Of a stretch of DNA of 64,000 nucleotides, positions 44,137-53,045 are shown piece after piece. The translations under genes and the position numbers were made by a program. The stretch is taken from NCBI RefSeq assembly GCF_002354895.1, contig NZ_CP023439.1:5084001-5148000 (forward strand), in the 5' to 3' direction. Position 1 is the stretch's first letter. Each line of letters begins with the position of its first letter. Source of the DNA: Thauera sp. K11. GTDB taxonomy: Bacteria > Pseudomonadota > Gammaproteobacteria > Burkholderiales > Rhodocyclaceae. Under the pieces are notes generated by a model. The model had not been told where the DNA came from. It ran no database searches and saw only the letters and a list, made by a program, of their open reading frames with translations.

Positions 44137-45579
44137 TCAGAGCAGGAACAGCGTGGCCAGGCCGAGGAAGATGAAGAAGCCGCCCGAGTCGGTGAGCGCG
44201 GTGATCATCACCGAGCCGCCGATCGCCGGGTCGGCGCCCAGGCTCTGGCGCATCATCGGGATCAGCACGCCCGCGCTGGCCGCGAGCAGCAGGTTGAGCG
44301 TCATCGCCGCCGTCATCACCACGCCCAGCGACACGCTGTCGTACAGCACCCACGCCAGCACGCCGAGCAGCCCGCCCCAGACGAGGCCGTTCACCAGCGC
44401 CACGCCGAGTTCCTTCTTCAGCAGGCGCTGCATGGCGGACGGTTCCACCTGGCCCATCGCGATCGCGCGCACGATCATGGTGATCGTCTGGTTGCCGGAA
44501 TTGCCGCCGATGCCGGCGACGATGGGCATCAGCGCCGCGAGCGCGACGAGCTTCTCGATCGAGCCCTCGAACAGGCCGATCACGCGCGAGGCGACGAAGG
44601 CGGTGACGAGGTTGACGGCCAGCCACGACCAGCGGTTCTTCACCGAATCCCACACCGAGGCGAAGATGTCTTCCTCTTCGCGCAGGCCGGCCTGGCTCAG
44701 GATCTCGGCCTCGGATTCCTCGCGGATGTAGTCCACCACGTCGGCCACGGTCAGGCGGCCGATCAGGCGCTTGCCGTCGCCGATGACGGGCGCCGACACC
44801 AGGTCGTAGCGCTCGAACGCCTGCGCCGCCTCGCCGGCGTCGTCTTCCGGCGTGAAGCTGATGACCGGCTCGCTGCGCATCACGTCGGCGACCAGGGTCT
44901 CGGGGTCGGTGATCAGCAGCGATTCGAGCGTCAGGATGCCCTTCAGGTGGTCGTCGCGGTCGATCACGAAGAGCTTGTCGGTGTGGTCGGGCAGTTCGTC
45001 GAAGCGGCGCAGGTAGCGCAGCACGACCTCGAGCGTGACGTCCTCGCGCACCGTCACCATGTCGAAGTCCATCAGCGCGCCGACCGAATCCTCGGGGTAG
45101 GACATCGCCGCGCGCAACTGCTCGCGGCCCTCGCTGTCGAGGGACTGGAAGACGTCCTGGATGACCTCGGGCGGCAGGTCGGGGGCGAGGTCGGCGAGTT
45201 CGTCGGCGTCCAGCGTCTCCGCCGCGGCCTTCAGCTCTTCCGGCGCCATCGTCTCGATCAGCGATTCGCGCACCGCATCCGAGACTTCGAGCAGGATCTC
45301 GCCGTCGCGCTCGGCCTTCACCAGGTCCCAGACGTACAGGCGTTCCTCGAGCGGCAGCGCCTCGAGGATGTAGGCGATGTCGGCGGGGTGCAGTTCGTCC
45401 AGCTTGGCCCGCAGCCCGGCCTCGTGCTGCTTGTGCACGAGGTTTTCGACCAGTTCGTGGCGCGGCATGTCCTGGCGGTGGACGAGGTCCTCCACGACCT
45501 TCTGCCGTGCGAGCAGCGCCTGCACTTCACGCAGGTGCTGCTGGACGTCGTCGGCGTGGCGTTCCTCTTCCTGGGTCAT
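44137..45579 (-). CDS. mgtE: Magnesium transporter MgtE
   Basis: A Mg2+-gated inner-membrane Mg2+ channel of 480 residues. An N-terminal helical superhelix domain (about 35-165) is followed by two CBS domains (about 170-300; TDKLFVIDRDDHLKGIL and RYDLVSAPVIGDGKRL), a plug helix and five membrane helices (about 315-480). The channel motifs PIVAGIGGNSGNQ and GGSVMITALTDSGGFF are present and hold the selectivity-filter Asp. Cytoplasmic Mg2+ binding to the N and CBS domains closes the channel. It is convergent with the TonB receptor gene. No Mg2+ riboswitch was recognised upstream. Confidence 0.95.
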   Translation of the reverse strand: MTQEEERHADDVQQHLREVQALLARQKVVEDLVHRQDMPRHELVENLVHKQHEAGLRAKLDELHPADIAYILEALPLEERLYVWDLVKAERDGEILLEVSDAVRESLIETMAPEELKAAAETLDADELADLAPDLPPEVIQDVFQSLDSEGREQLRAAMSYPEDSVGALMDFDMVTVREDVTLEVVLRYLRRFDELPDHTDKLFVIDRDDHLKGILTLESLLITDPETLVADVMRSEPVISFTPEDDAGEAAQAFERYDLVSAPVIGDGKRLIGRLTVADVVDYIREESEAEILSQAGLREEEDIFASVWDSVKNRWSWLAVNLVTAFVASRVIGLFEGSIEKLVALAALMPIVAGIGGNSGNQTITMIVRAIAMGQVEPSAMQRLLKKELGVALVNGLVWGGLLGVLAWVLYDSVSLGVVMTAAMTLNLLLAASAGVLIPMMRQSLGADPAIGGSVMITALTDSGGFFIFLGLATLFLL

Positions 45580-45717
45580 CGCGCAGCGGGCTCGGGTGGT
45601 CGGGAGAACCGCGATTCTACGGGCTTGGTGCGCCGCACGCGACCCCGGAGGCGGCGCCTTTGGCGCGGGGATGCCGCGTCGCCGCGGCGCGGCCCGGCGC
45701 GTCGGGCCGGGCGCGTT

Positions 45718-46410
45718 TCAGGGCACCTGCGAGTAGGCCATGCGGCGCCGGATGCGCTCCGCGTGCGCCGCCAGCCGCGGGCCGAAGCTGCGCTCGTAGC
45801 GCCGCGGATCGGGCAGCATCACCGCCAGCCGGGCCGCCTCGGCCGGGCCCAGGCGGCTGGCCGGAATGCCGTAGTAGCGCCGCGCCGCGGCTTCGGCGCC
45901 GAAGACGCCCTGGCCCCACTCCACCACGTTCAGATACACCTCGAGGATGCGGCGCTTGGTCCACAACCGCTCGATCATCACGGTGATCACCGCCTCCTGC
46001 GCCTTGCGCAGGTAGCTGCGCGATGGCGACAGGAAAAGGTTCTTCGCCAGTTGCTGGCTGATCGTCGAGCCGCCGGCCACGGCCCGCCCCTTCCGTTCGT
46101 TCTTTTCCAGCGCGCGCTCGATGCCTTCCCAGTCGAAGCCCTCGTGGTCGACGAAGCTGTCGTCCTCGGCGGCGACGACGGCGCGTTTCAGGTGGATCGA
46201 AATCTGCTCGTAGGGTACCCACTGGTGGCGCAGCCGGGCTTCCGGGTCCCGTGCGCGCAGTTCGTCCAGGCGCAGCCGCATGAAGCTGGTGCTGGCCGGG
46301 TCGAAGCGGCTCCACCAGATCACCTGGGTGAGCAGCGCGATCTGCCACACGATCAGCAGCGCGAGCGCGATCGCCAGCGCGCGGCCGATCCAGCGCAGCG
46401 CCGTCCTCAC
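45718..46410 (-). CDS. mtgA: Monofunctional biosynthetic peptidoglycan transglycosylase
   Basis: Polymerises lipid II into glycan strands at the inner membrane. The 230-residue protein has a membrane anchor at about 12-34 and a glycosyltransferase family 51 domain. It contains the catalytic Glu in EDDSFVDHEGFDW near 83, the second motif GGSTISQQLAKNLFLSPSRS near 113-132, RKAQEAVITVMIE and LEVYLNVVEWGQGVFG. It follows tonB with a 37-bp gap on the same strand. In many relatives aroE lies between the two genes; here it is absent. The region between it and mgtE holds a GC-rich inverted repeat (45692-45712) that could act as a terminator. Confidence 0.95.
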   Translation of the reverse strand: MRTALRWIGRALAIALALLIVWQIALLTQVIWWSRFDPASTSFMRLRLDELRARDPEARLRHQWVPYEQISIHLKRAVVAAEDDSFVDHEGFDWEGIERALEKNERKGRAVAGGSTISQQLAKNLFLSPSRSYLRKAQEAVITVMIERLWTKRRILEVYLNVVEWGQGVFGAEAAARRYYGIPASRLGPAEAARLAVMLPDPRRYERSFGPRLAAHAERIRRRMAYSQVP

Positions 46411-46447
46411 GACGGGGCTCCGGCGCGGTCGCGCGGGCCGGCCGGGC

Positions 46448-47353
46448 TCAATTCGCCCGCACCTCGTCGGCGTTGGTGAAGGTCCAGGTGCGCGTGATCT
46501 CGATCATGTCGGTATCGCGCCGGATGTCGGGCGGGAAGGGGGCGTAGGGCGCGGCCATCCTGACGATGCGCACCGCCGCGTCGTCCAGCACCTTGTGCCC
46601 CGAACTGCGATGCACGCCGACGCGCTCGACCGAGCCGTCGGCGCGGATGGTGACCGACAGCAGCAGGCTGCCATACATCCTGCCGCGCGCCGCGTCCGGG
46701 TAGTTGAGCGTGCCGATGCGCTCGACCTTCTGCCGCCAGTCCTCCACGTACTGCGCAAAGCGGTATTCCCTGGCGCGCGCGCCGATGAACTGGGTGCGCG
46801 GGCGCTTGGACAACTCGTCCAGGGAGCGGTCGATCTGGGCTTCCAGGCGGGCGACGGCGGCGGCGCTGTCGAGCAGGTCGAGGCCGCTGACGACCGGCGG
46901 CGACGTCGGCTGCTCGGTCTGCTGCGGCCGGCTGGCCACCGACGCGGCGGCCTTGTCGCGCGTCAGGACCTGCTGCTGCGCCTGCGCCTGCTGCGGCTGC
47001 CGCCGCTTCTGTTCGACGAGCGCGTCGCCGTCGCGGCGGGCGTTCTGCGGCGGCAGCGGCGATTTCGGACGCGCGTCCTTCTTGTCGCTGGTGCCGCCGC
47101 CGGCGAGGTTGGCCTGCGCCAGCACGTCGGCCTTCTGCGGCGGCTTCGCGTGGCGCGCATTCACCAGCACGACTTCCAGGCCGCGATCGCGCGCCGGCTT
47201 GCCCTCGGGCGGGCGGAACTGCAGGCTCAGGACCAGGCCGTGCAGCATCAGCGAGATCGCCAGCGCGATGCCCAGCCCGCGGCTGACGAGGCGATGCGCG
47301 CCGGCGTGCCGCGCGCCGGCCGGCGGGGAGAGGGCGGGCGCGGCGATGCGCAT
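46448..47353 (-). CDS. tonB: TonB-family energy transducer
   Basis: A 301-residue inner-membrane protein that couples the proton-motive force to outer-membrane receptors. One N-terminal membrane helix (about 27-44, ALAISLMLHGLVL) is followed by a long Pro/Gln/Lys-rich periplasmic spacer (about 50-170). The C-terminal TonB domain has YPDAARGRMYGSLLLSVTIR and DGSVERVGVHRSSGHKVLDDAA near 215-255. No exbB or exbD is adjacent. It starts 7 bp after the RNase II-family gene and precedes mtgA by 37 bp, so the three genes are likely cotranscribed. It could serve the TonB-dependent receptor encoded about 2.4 kb away. Confidence 0.9.
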   Translation of the reverse strand: MRIAAPALSPPAGARHAGAHRLVSRGLGIALAISLMLHGLVLSLQFRPPEGKPARDRGLEVVLVNARHAKPPQKADVLAQANLAGGGTSDKKDARPKSPLPPQNARRDGDALVEQKRRQPQQAQAQQQVLTRDKAAASVASRPQQTEQPTSPPVVSGLDLLDSAAAVARLEAQIDRSLDELSKRPRTQFIGARAREYRFAQYVEDWRQKVERIGTLNYPDAARGRMYGSLLLSVTIRADGSVERVGVHRSSGHKVLDDAAVRIVRMAAPYAPFPPDIRRDTDMIEITRTWTFTNADEVRAN

Positions 47354-47360
47354 GGAGGGG

Positions 47361-49265
47361 TCAGCCCGCGTACTCGGCGTCGGCCGGCGCCTGCGGCTCG
47401 GACAGGATCTGCACGAAGCGCGCCGCCACCTCGACGTCGAACAGGTCGGTGTTCTCCACCTGCAGTCTCACCCGGCTGCCGGGCATCTGCAGGGGCATCG
47501 ACGGTACCTTGAACACCAGCGGAATCTGCTCCAGCCGCACCACGTTCTCGCGCAGCACCGTGGCCTCGACCGGGCCGAGGCCGTGCTGGCGCAGCCAGCG
47601 CACGCACCAGTAGCGTTCCATCTGGCGCTGGAACTCGGCGTAGTCGGCGTAGGTGAGTTCGAAGTCGCGCAGCGCGGCCATCAGTTCGGCCGACCTGGGG
47701 GCGAAGGCGGGTTCGGTGCCGTGCAGCACCGAGATGATCTGCCACTGATTGACGAGGTCCACATAGCGCCGCAGCGGCGAACTCGACCAAGCGTAGCAGT
47801 CCACGCCCAGCCCCTCGTGGGGTGCGGCGACGGTGGTCATGCGCACCTTGCCGCCGCCCTGGGCGCGGTACAGGCCGGGCACGCCGGCCTCGTCGAGCAG
47901 CCTGCCCCACGTCATGTTGGCGTGGATCATCAGTTCCGCCACCAGCTTGTCCATCGGCGAGCCGCGCAGGCGCCGGCCGATGCTGACGTGGCCGGGGCCG
48001 TCGGCGGTGTGCCGGGTCCAGTCGACGCTGAAGCTGTAGTCGATCCGGTCTTCGTTGGCGGCCGGCTTGCCGCGGCCGGCCTCCAGCACGGTGGCGAGAT
48101 CCCACAGCACGGTCAGCTCGCGCTTCCATGGGAAGTCCGGGCCGCCCTCGTGCACCGTGCAGTCGTTGAACACCGGCTCGATGTCGTGGTGGCGCAGGTT
48201 GGTGACGATGGGCACCATCTCGACGCGGGATTCCTCGCCGACGATGGCCAGCCCGGGCGTGACGTCGAGGTACAGCGACACCGCCGGGCAGTCGCGCCCC
48301 TCGGCCAGCGTGAAGGCGTAGACCACCTCGTCGGGCAGCATGGTGATCTTGTTGCCCGGCATGTACACGGTGGACAGCCGGTGGCGCGCGATCGCGTCGA
48401 GCGTGGAGCCGCGTCCGAAGCCCAGCGCCGGCGCGGCGATGTGGATGCCGATGCGCCAGCCGCCCTCGGCGCGGGGCGTCACCGAAAAGGCGTCGTCGAT
48501 CTCGGTGGTCGAGGCGTCGTCGATCGAGAACGCGGCCACCTCCGCGCGCGGCAGGCCGGCGGGCAGCGCCGCCGGCTCGAAGGCGGGGAAGGCCGGCCCC
48601 TCGGGAAACTGCTCGAACAGGAAGCGGTTGTAGTGGAAGTCGTAGCTCGAGGCGAGTGCGCCGCACTTCAGCAGCAGCCGCGGCGCCGACAGGCCGCTGT
48701 CCACGCAGGCGGCTTCCAGCGCCTTGATCTCGATGCGGTTGCGGTCGGGCCGGTAGAGGGCCTGCGGCAGCAGCGCGGCGAGTTCCGGCGGCATGCGGCC
48801 GTTTATCAGTTCGCCGCGCATGTGCTCGACCGCGGCCGCCTGCTGCTTCTTCTTTTCCAGCCCGGCGAGCGCTGCCTGCAGGATGTCGGCCGGGGCCTTG
48901 CGAAAGCGCCCCTTGCCCTTGCGGTGGAACCACATCGGCGCCGAATGCAGGCGCAGCAGCACGGTGGCCGCTTCCGTCGCCGACGGCGGATGGCCGTGGT
49001 ATTCGGCGGCGAATTCGGCAAAGCCGAACTCGTCGTCGCCGCACACTTCCCAGAGGAATTCCAGGTCGAGGTCCTCGGCGCCGGCTTCGGCGCGGGCCAG
49101 CAGATCGGCCGGGCCGGGCTCGCGGAAATCCAGCAGCACGTTCGCGCGCTTGAGCTTGACCCGCTTGCCGTGGGTCGTCTCCACCTGCAGCGTGGCATCG
49201 TTATCAGCGAGGACCGTTCCGGCCTTGAAGGCCCCGTCCTCTTCGAACAGCACGAACATCGGCAT
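47361..49265 (-). CDS. RNase II-family 3'-5' exoribonuclease (RNB domain)
   Basis: A 634-residue hydrolytic exoribonuclease. The RNB catalytic domain (about 240-545) carries FSIDDASTTEIDDAFSV with the metal-binding Asp residues, followed by the GIHIAAPALGFG segment, VAELMIHANMTWGRLL and SSSPLRRYVDLVNQWQ. The N-terminal region has cold-shock-like and helical segments, and the C-terminal S1-like domain is weak. Length is close to E. coli RNase II (644), but the protein is a distinct betaproteobacterial branch. Two nearby ATGs (49265 and 49259) are possible starts. It heads the run with tonB and mtgA. The gene-free repeat stretch lies upstream. Confidence 0.9.
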   Translation of the reverse strand: MPMFVLFEEDGAFKAGTVLADNDATLQVETTHGKRVKLKRANVLLDFREPGPADLLARAEAGAEDLDLEFLWEVCGDDEFGFAEFAAEYHGHPPSATEAATVLLRLHSAPMWFHRKGKGRFRKAPADILQAALAGLEKKKQQAAAVEHMRGELINGRMPPELAALLPQALYRPDRNRIEIKALEAACVDSGLSAPRLLLKCGALASSYDFHYNRFLFEQFPEGPAFPAFEPAALPAGLPRAEVAAFSIDDASTTEIDDAFSVTPRAEGGWRIGIHIAAPALGFGRGSTLDAIARHRLSTVYMPGNKITMLPDEVVYAFTLAEGRDCPAVSLYLDVTPGLAIVGEESRVEMVPIVTNLRHHDIEPVFNDCTVHEGGPDFPWKRELTVLWDLATVLEAGRGKPAANEDRIDYSFSVDWTRHTADGPGHVSIGRRLRGSPMDKLVAELMIHANMTWGRLLDEAGVPGLYRAQGGGKVRMTTVAAPHEGLGVDCYAWSSSPLRRYVDLVNQWQIISVLHGTEPAFAPRSAELMAALRDFELTYADYAEFQRQMERYWCVRWLRQHGLGPVEATVLRENVVRLEQIPLVFKVPSMPLQMPGSRVRLQVENTDLFDVEVAARFVQILSEPQAPADAEYAG

Positions 49266-49358
49266 CCGCCAGTGAAAAGCAAGTTCGGTAGTTTACTGGA
49301 TTCGGCCGGACGCCGAAGTTCCGGTTTCGCGCGCGGCGGGCGATGGCACGAATGCGCG

Positions 49359-49645
49359 GAATCCGGTCCGGAGCGGGGATGCGTTCCGCTGGCTGTGGAG
49401 CCCGACCTCGCTTCGATCGGGACTCGGATGCTCCCGCCCGTTCCGCGAGTCTTCCGAATCCGGTCTGGAGCGGGGATGTGTTCCGCTGGCTGTGGAATCC
49501 GACCTCGCTTCGATCGGGACTCGGATGGTCTCCGCCCGCGAGTCTCCCGAATCCGGTCTGGAGCCGGGGGATGCGTTCCGTTGGCTGCGGAACTCGCCCT
49601 CGCTGCGCTCGGTGCTCGGACAGTCCTCGCCCACTCCACGCATCC
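49359..49645. repeat. Three diverged tandem repeats of about 95 bp in a gene-free stretch
   Basis: The 436 bp between the RNase II-family gene and rarD hold no gene. Three tandem units begin with GAATCCGGTC at 49359, 49456 and 49549 (spacings 97 and 93 bp). Units 1 and 2 are very similar and share a segment with a short stem (CCGA...TCGG type). Unit 3 is more diverged, with a changed middle. Reading frames through the repeats on either strand give only repetitive low-complexity peptides without a ribosome site, so they are not called as genes. Intergenic repeats of this appearance recur in genomes of this group; copy number elsewhere cannot be judged here. Confidence 0.85.
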
Positions 49646-49701
49646 CCCGGCTCCAGACCTGCCGTGTCGCCGGTCTGGATGAAGGGTCTTTCGTCTCGTG
49701 C

Positions 49702-50610
49702 TCAGGCGGAGGATCTCGCCACGCGGAGCATGTCCACCGAGTAGATCGCCAGCGCGGCCCAGATCAGCACGAATCCGACCAGTTGCCCGCTGTCGAACGG
49801 CTCGCGGAACACCAGCACGGCAAGCAGGAAGTTCAGGCTCGGGGCGATGAACTGCAGGAAACCGACGGTGGCCAGCGGCAGGCGCTTGGCGCCGACCGCG
49901 AACAACGCCAGCGGCACCGCGGTCAGCACGCCGGCCAGCGGCAGCATGGCGTCGACGTAGAGCGAGGAGCCGAAGGCCAGCCTGCCGTCGTGCGTCAGCC
50001 AGGCCAGCCAGGCGATGGCGAGCGGGGCGGTGATGACGGTCTCGATGAACAGGCCGCCGATCGCATCGACCGGCGCGCGCTTGCGCAGCAGGCCGTAGAG
50101 ACCGAAGGTGCCGGCGAGGAAGAGCGGGATCCACGGCGGGCTGCCGAGCTGCCATACGCGCCACGCCACCCCGGCCACGGCCACGCCGAGCGCCGCGCGC
50201 TGCAGCGGACGCAGCCGTTCGCCGAGGAACATCCGGCCCAGCAGCACGCTGACCAGCGGATTGATGAAGTAACCCAGGCTGGCCTCGATCAGGCGGCCGG
50301 CATCGATCGACCACAGGAAGACCAGCCAGTTGCTGCCGGTGAGCAGCGCGGTGAGCGCCAGCAGGCCGAGCAGGCGCGGCTGCCGGCGGATCGCCCAGAT
50401 GCCGCGGAATCCGCCGCTGGCCGGCACGAAGGCGAGGAGACCGGCGAGAAAGACCACCGACCACAGCACGCGGTGGGCGACGATCTCGAAGGGCGAAACG
50501 CTGCCGATGGCGCGGAAGTACAGCGGCGACAGGCCCCAGACGGCGAAGGCGGTGAGCGCGGCGAGGGCGCCGTGGCGAAGCTGGGTGGTGCCCGGCGCGG
50601 GAGTGGACAT
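49702..50610 (-). CDS. rarD: RarD/EamA-family membrane transporter
   Basis: A 302-residue drug/metabolite-superfamily protein with about ten membrane helices in two EamA halves. Seen are the RarD start (GALAALTAFAVWGLSPLYF), AHRVLWSVVFL, SNWLVFLWSIDAGRLIEASLGYFINP and the second-half segment PLALFAVGAKRLPLATVGFLQFIAPSLNFLL. Family members are linked to chloramphenicol sensitivity or to export of small metabolites; the substrate is unknown. The ATG at 50610 is 10 bp after the stop of a short methyltransferase-like frame, so it is the last gene of the uppP series. Confidence 0.9.
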   Translation of the reverse strand: MSTPAPGTTQLRHGALAALTAFAVWGLSPLYFRAIGSVSPFEIVAHRVLWSVVFLAGLLAFVPASGGFRGIWAIRRQPRLLGLLALTALLTGSNWLVFLWSIDAGRLIEASLGYFINPLVSVLLGRMFLGERLRPLQRAALGVAVAGVAWRVWQLGSPPWIPLFLAGTFGLYGLLRKRAPVDAIGGLFIETVITAPLAIAWLAWLTHDGRLAFGSSLYVDAMLPLAGVLTAVPLALFAVGAKRLPLATVGFLQFIAPSLNFLLAVLVFREPFDSGQLVGFVLIWAALAIYSVDMLRVARSSA

Positions 50611-50620
50611 CGGCAGGGCC

Positions 50621-50851
50621 TCAGGACGGACGGCGGGCGACCGCGACCAGGGCGCGGGCGGGCATCGCGTGGCCCGCCCCGCCATCGGCGGCGCGATAGG
50701 CTTCGAGTTCGGCGCCCACGGCGGCGGGCAGCGCGTCGGCCAGGGTGGCGTGCAGGCGTGCGCCATCGGCGTAGCGTGCTGCGATGCGGTCGAAGCCCGC
50801 GCGCTCCAGGGCCTTGAAGCGGCGCGGATCGAAGCCGGCGGCGCTGCTCAT
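50621..50851 (-). pseudogene. SAM-methyltransferase remnant with internal deletion (76 codons, in frame)
   Basis: An intact 76-residue frame. Its first ~40 residues (FKALERAGFDRIAARYADGA) resemble the N-terminus of class I SAM methyltransferases, and its last ~30 (EAYRAADGG, MPARALVAVARR) resemble the C-terminus of the same family, where the full protein is about 270 residues. The SAM-binding core is missing, so no methyltransferase activity is expected. The ATG overlaps the preceding esterase stop (ATGA), and the stop is 10 bp before rarD, so the remnant is still placed for translation. The deletion interpretation is from pattern memory of the family; a short independent protein is the alternative. 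Confidence 0.6.
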
Positions 50852-51432
50852 GCTGCCGGCGTCAGACCGGCGAAGGCGATCAGTTCGTCGAGGTAGTCTT
50901 CCCAGCGCGTGAAGCTGTGATCGCCGCCCTCGAGCACGGTCTGCCGGGCACCGGGGTATTTCGCCACGGCGTGGCGGTAGTCGAGCACCTCGTCGCCGGT
51001 CTCGACCAGCAGCCAGTAGCGCTCCGGACGGGTGACGGCGGGCACTTCGAGCGCGCGCAGTTCGTCGATGTGCTGCCCGGTGAAGAGGAAGGATTCGCCC
51101 GTGTACATGTTGGTCTGCTCGCCCACGTAGGCGCCCAGCTCCAGCGGCGCGACGACTGCCGGATTGACCAGCGCGGCGCGCAGGCCGTGGCGTTCGGCGA
51201 GCCAGGTGGCGTAGTAGCCGCCAAGCGAACTGCCGGCCAGCGTCGTGGCGATGCCCTGCGCCTTGCAGCGCGCAAGCTGTTCCTCGGCGAGCGCGATCGC
51301 CGCACGCGGCGACGGCGGCAACTGTTCGCACCAGAAGGCATGGCCCAGGCCGCGTGCTTCCAGGCGGCGCTTCAGTGCCTGCGCCTTGATCGAAGCCGGG
51401 GCCGAGCGGAAGCCGTGCAGGTACACGATCAC
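50848..51432 (-). CDS. YqiA-like alpha/beta-hydrolase esterase
   Basis: A 194-residue serine hydrolase. The N-terminal [17 protein letters not shown] is typical of YqiA-type esterases. The nucleophile Ser lies in [15 protein letters not shown] near 70. The likely acid is the Asp in [10 protein letters not shown], and the catalytic His is in [14 protein letters not shown] near the C-terminus. The GTG start at 51432 overlaps the uppP stop (GTGA), and its stop overlaps the next ATG, so it is translationally coupled on both sides. Substrate unknown; E. coli YqiA hydrolyses short acyl esters. Confidence 0.88.
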   Translation of the reverse strand: MIVYLHGFRSAPASIKAQALKRRLEARGLGHAFWCEQLPPSPRAAIALAEEQLARCKAQGIATTLAGSSLGGYYATWLAERHGLRAALVNPAVVAPLELGAYVGEQTNMYTGESFLFTGQHIDELRALEVPAVTRPERYWLLVETGDEVLDYRHAVAKYPGARQTVLEGGDHSFTRWEDYLDELIAFAGLTPAA

Positions 51433-52253
51433 GGCGTGCTCCAGTCGACCAGGCCCAGCTTCCAGGTCGCCAGCACGACGATGCCGAAGACGATGCGGTA
51501 CCAGGCGAAGGCGACGAAGGTATGGTTGGAGATGAAGCGGATGAAGCCCTTCACCGCCCACATGGCGGCGAAGAACGAGGCGACGAAGCCGACGGCGAAC
51601 ACTGGCAGGTCGGAGGCGTGCAGCAGCGAGCCGTTCTTGTACAGGTCGTAGACGGTGGCCGCGAACATCGTCGGGATGGCGAGGAAGAACGAGAACTCCG
51701 CCGCCGTCTTGCGCGACATGCCGAAGATCATGCCGCCGATGATGGTGGCGCCGGAGCGCGAGGTGCCCGGGATCATCGCCAGCGCCTGCGCGAACCCCAC
51801 CTTCAGCGCGTCGCTCCAGCGCAGATCGTCCACCGACGTGACGCGCGGGTGATAGCTGCGCTTTTCCACGTACAGGATGATCAAGCCGCCGACGATCAGC
51901 GCGGTGGCGACGGTGATCGGGTTGAACAGCACGCCCTTGATGACCGAGTGGAACATCAGGCCGAGGACGGCGGCCGGCAGGAAGCCGACGAAGAGCAGGC
52001 CGACGAAGCGCTGCGCGCTGCGTTCGCGCGGCAGGTCGACGGCGACCTTGATCAGCCGGTCGCGGTAATCCCAGCACACGGCCAGGATGGCGGCGAGCTG
52101 GATGACGATCTTGAATACCTTGCTGGCGTCGTCGTTGTAGCCGAGCAGGTCGCCGAGGATGATGAGGTGGCCGGTCGAGGAGATCGGCAGGAATTCGGTC
52201 AGGCCCTCGACGATGCCGAGGATCAGGGCGATCAGGAGCAGGGGGAAATCCAT
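51429..52253 (-). CDS. uppP: Undecaprenyl-diphosphate phosphatase
   Basis: Dephosphorylates undecaprenyl pyrophosphate to regenerate the lipid carrier of cell-wall synthesis; overproduction gives bacitracin resistance. The 274-residue protein has about eight membrane helices and both active-site motifs: [16 protein letters not shown] near 16-31 and [13 protein letters not shown] near 165-177. The ATG at 52253 begins the typical [18 protein letters not shown]-terminus; a longer reading upstream is rejected. A TATAAT hexamer 34 bp upstream is a likely promoter. Its stop overlaps the esterase start by 4 bp. Confidence 0.96.
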   Translation of the reverse strand: MDFPLLLIALILGIVEGLTEFLPISSTGHLIILGDLLGYNDDASKVFKIVIQLAAILAVCWDYRDRLIKVAVDLPRERSAQRFVGLLFVGFLPAAVLGLMFHSVIKGVLFNPITVATALIVGGLIILYVEKRSYHPRVTSVDDLRWSDALKVGFAQALAMIPGTSRSGATIIGGMIFGMSRKTAAEFSFFLAIPTMFAATVYDLYKNGSLLHASDLPVFAVGFVASFFAAMWAVKGFIRFISNHTFVAFAWYRIVFGIVVLATWKLGLVDWSTP

Positions 52254-52286
52254 GGGCGGCGCCGTCGTCGTGAAGGGGAGCGGGCG

Positions 52287-52292
52287 ATTATA
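52287..52292 (-). promoter_or_regulatory. -10 element (TATAAT) for the uppP operon
   Basis: The minus strand reads TATAAT, the exact consensus, 34 bp upstream of the uppP start. A recognisable -35 is not seen. It would drive uppP, the esterase, the methyltransferase remnant and rarD as one unit. Confidence 0.55.
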
Positions 52293-52440
52293 GCGGTGTG
52301 ATGGTGCACTGCGGTGACGGGGAGGGCGCGTGCCCGTCGACGCCTCGAGGGCCGGATGAGCCCCGAGCAGGATGTCTTTCAGCCCCTCGCGCGCTCGTTC
52401 CGAAAGCGGGCGGCACCGCCGGGGCGGCATTGCATGGGCG

Positions 52441-52956
52441 TCAGGCGTCGGTTTGCGGCGCGATCCACCATGCCAGCACGCGCTCCGGGTCGGGCGGCAG
52501 CAGTTGGGTGTCGGGGCCGGCGAATGCCTGCCAATCGGCGAGGAAGCGCTCCGCGACCGCAGTCAGCAGCGGGATGCCGGCGGCCGCGGCCAGCCCCATT
52601 TCGGCGCGCAGCCCGGCGCCGGCGGCTTCCTGCGCGCCGAACTTGTTGACGATGAGGAGTTCGACGCCACGCGCGACCGCGTCCCGGATTGCTACCGCGC
52701 CGCGGGCCAGCGCGTCGGGGTCGAGCCGGCAGGCGGTGGCGCCGGGCGCGGCCGCGAGCGACAGGCCGAAGCGCTCGCCGGTCTCGAGATTCTCGAGCTG
52801 CATGCCGCAACTGTCATTGTCAGCCGCATGGGTGTGCTGGATCACGCCGCCCAGCCTCGTGCCGTGCGCGGCGAGTGTACGGGCGACGCGCGCCAGCAGG
52901 CTCTCCATGTCGTCGTCGGGGCCGTAGACGATGGCGGCGATGGGTGTGGCGGGCAT
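52441..52956 (-). CDS. DUF2478 protein
   Basis: A 171-residue protein of the DUF2478 family, often found near molybdate transport and molybdoenzyme genes. Family features seen: [16 protein letters not shown] at the N-terminus, GGVIQHTH followed by a Cys-containing [11 protein letters not shown], the [11 protein letters not shown] motif, and [20 protein letters not shown] near 110. The fold resembles a nucleotide-binding P-loop relative, but no canonical Walker A is present. The ATG at 52956 is the usual family start. It is monocistronic, 188 bp upstream of the uppP start on the same strand and divergent from hrpA. Confidence 0.8.
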   Translation of the reverse strand: MPATPIAAIVYGPDDDMESLLARVARTLAAHGTRLGGVIQHTHAADNDSCGMQLENLETGERFGLSLAAAPGATACRLDPDALARGAVAIRDAVARGVELLIVNKFGAQEAAGAGLRAEMGLAAAAGIPLLTAVAERFLADWQAFAGPDTQLLPPDPERVLAWWIAPQTDA

Positions 52957-53012
52957 AGCGGGCAGGCAGCGGCGGCGGGCCGCCATTGTCGCACCCGCAC
53001 CGCAACACAGGG

Positions 53013-53018
53013 ATAATG
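53013..53018 (+). promoter_or_regulatory. Possible -10 element for hrpA
   Basis: GATAAT lies 27 bp before the hrpA ATG, in the 89-bp divergent gap with the DUF2478 gene. The -35 is not clear. Confidence 0.35.
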
Positions 53019-53045
53019 CGCGCCTCGATCAAACGATGAAGACCG

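Noticed and set aside
49293..49643. Minus-strand frame of 116 codons in the repeat block
   Set aside because: It is a repetitive low-complexity peptide produced by the tandem repeats, without a ribosome site.
46704..49682. Plus-strand open frame of nearly 1000 codons opposite tonB and the RNase II-family gene
   Set aside because: The minus strand encodes recognised proteins; the frame runs into the repeat block and has no domain.
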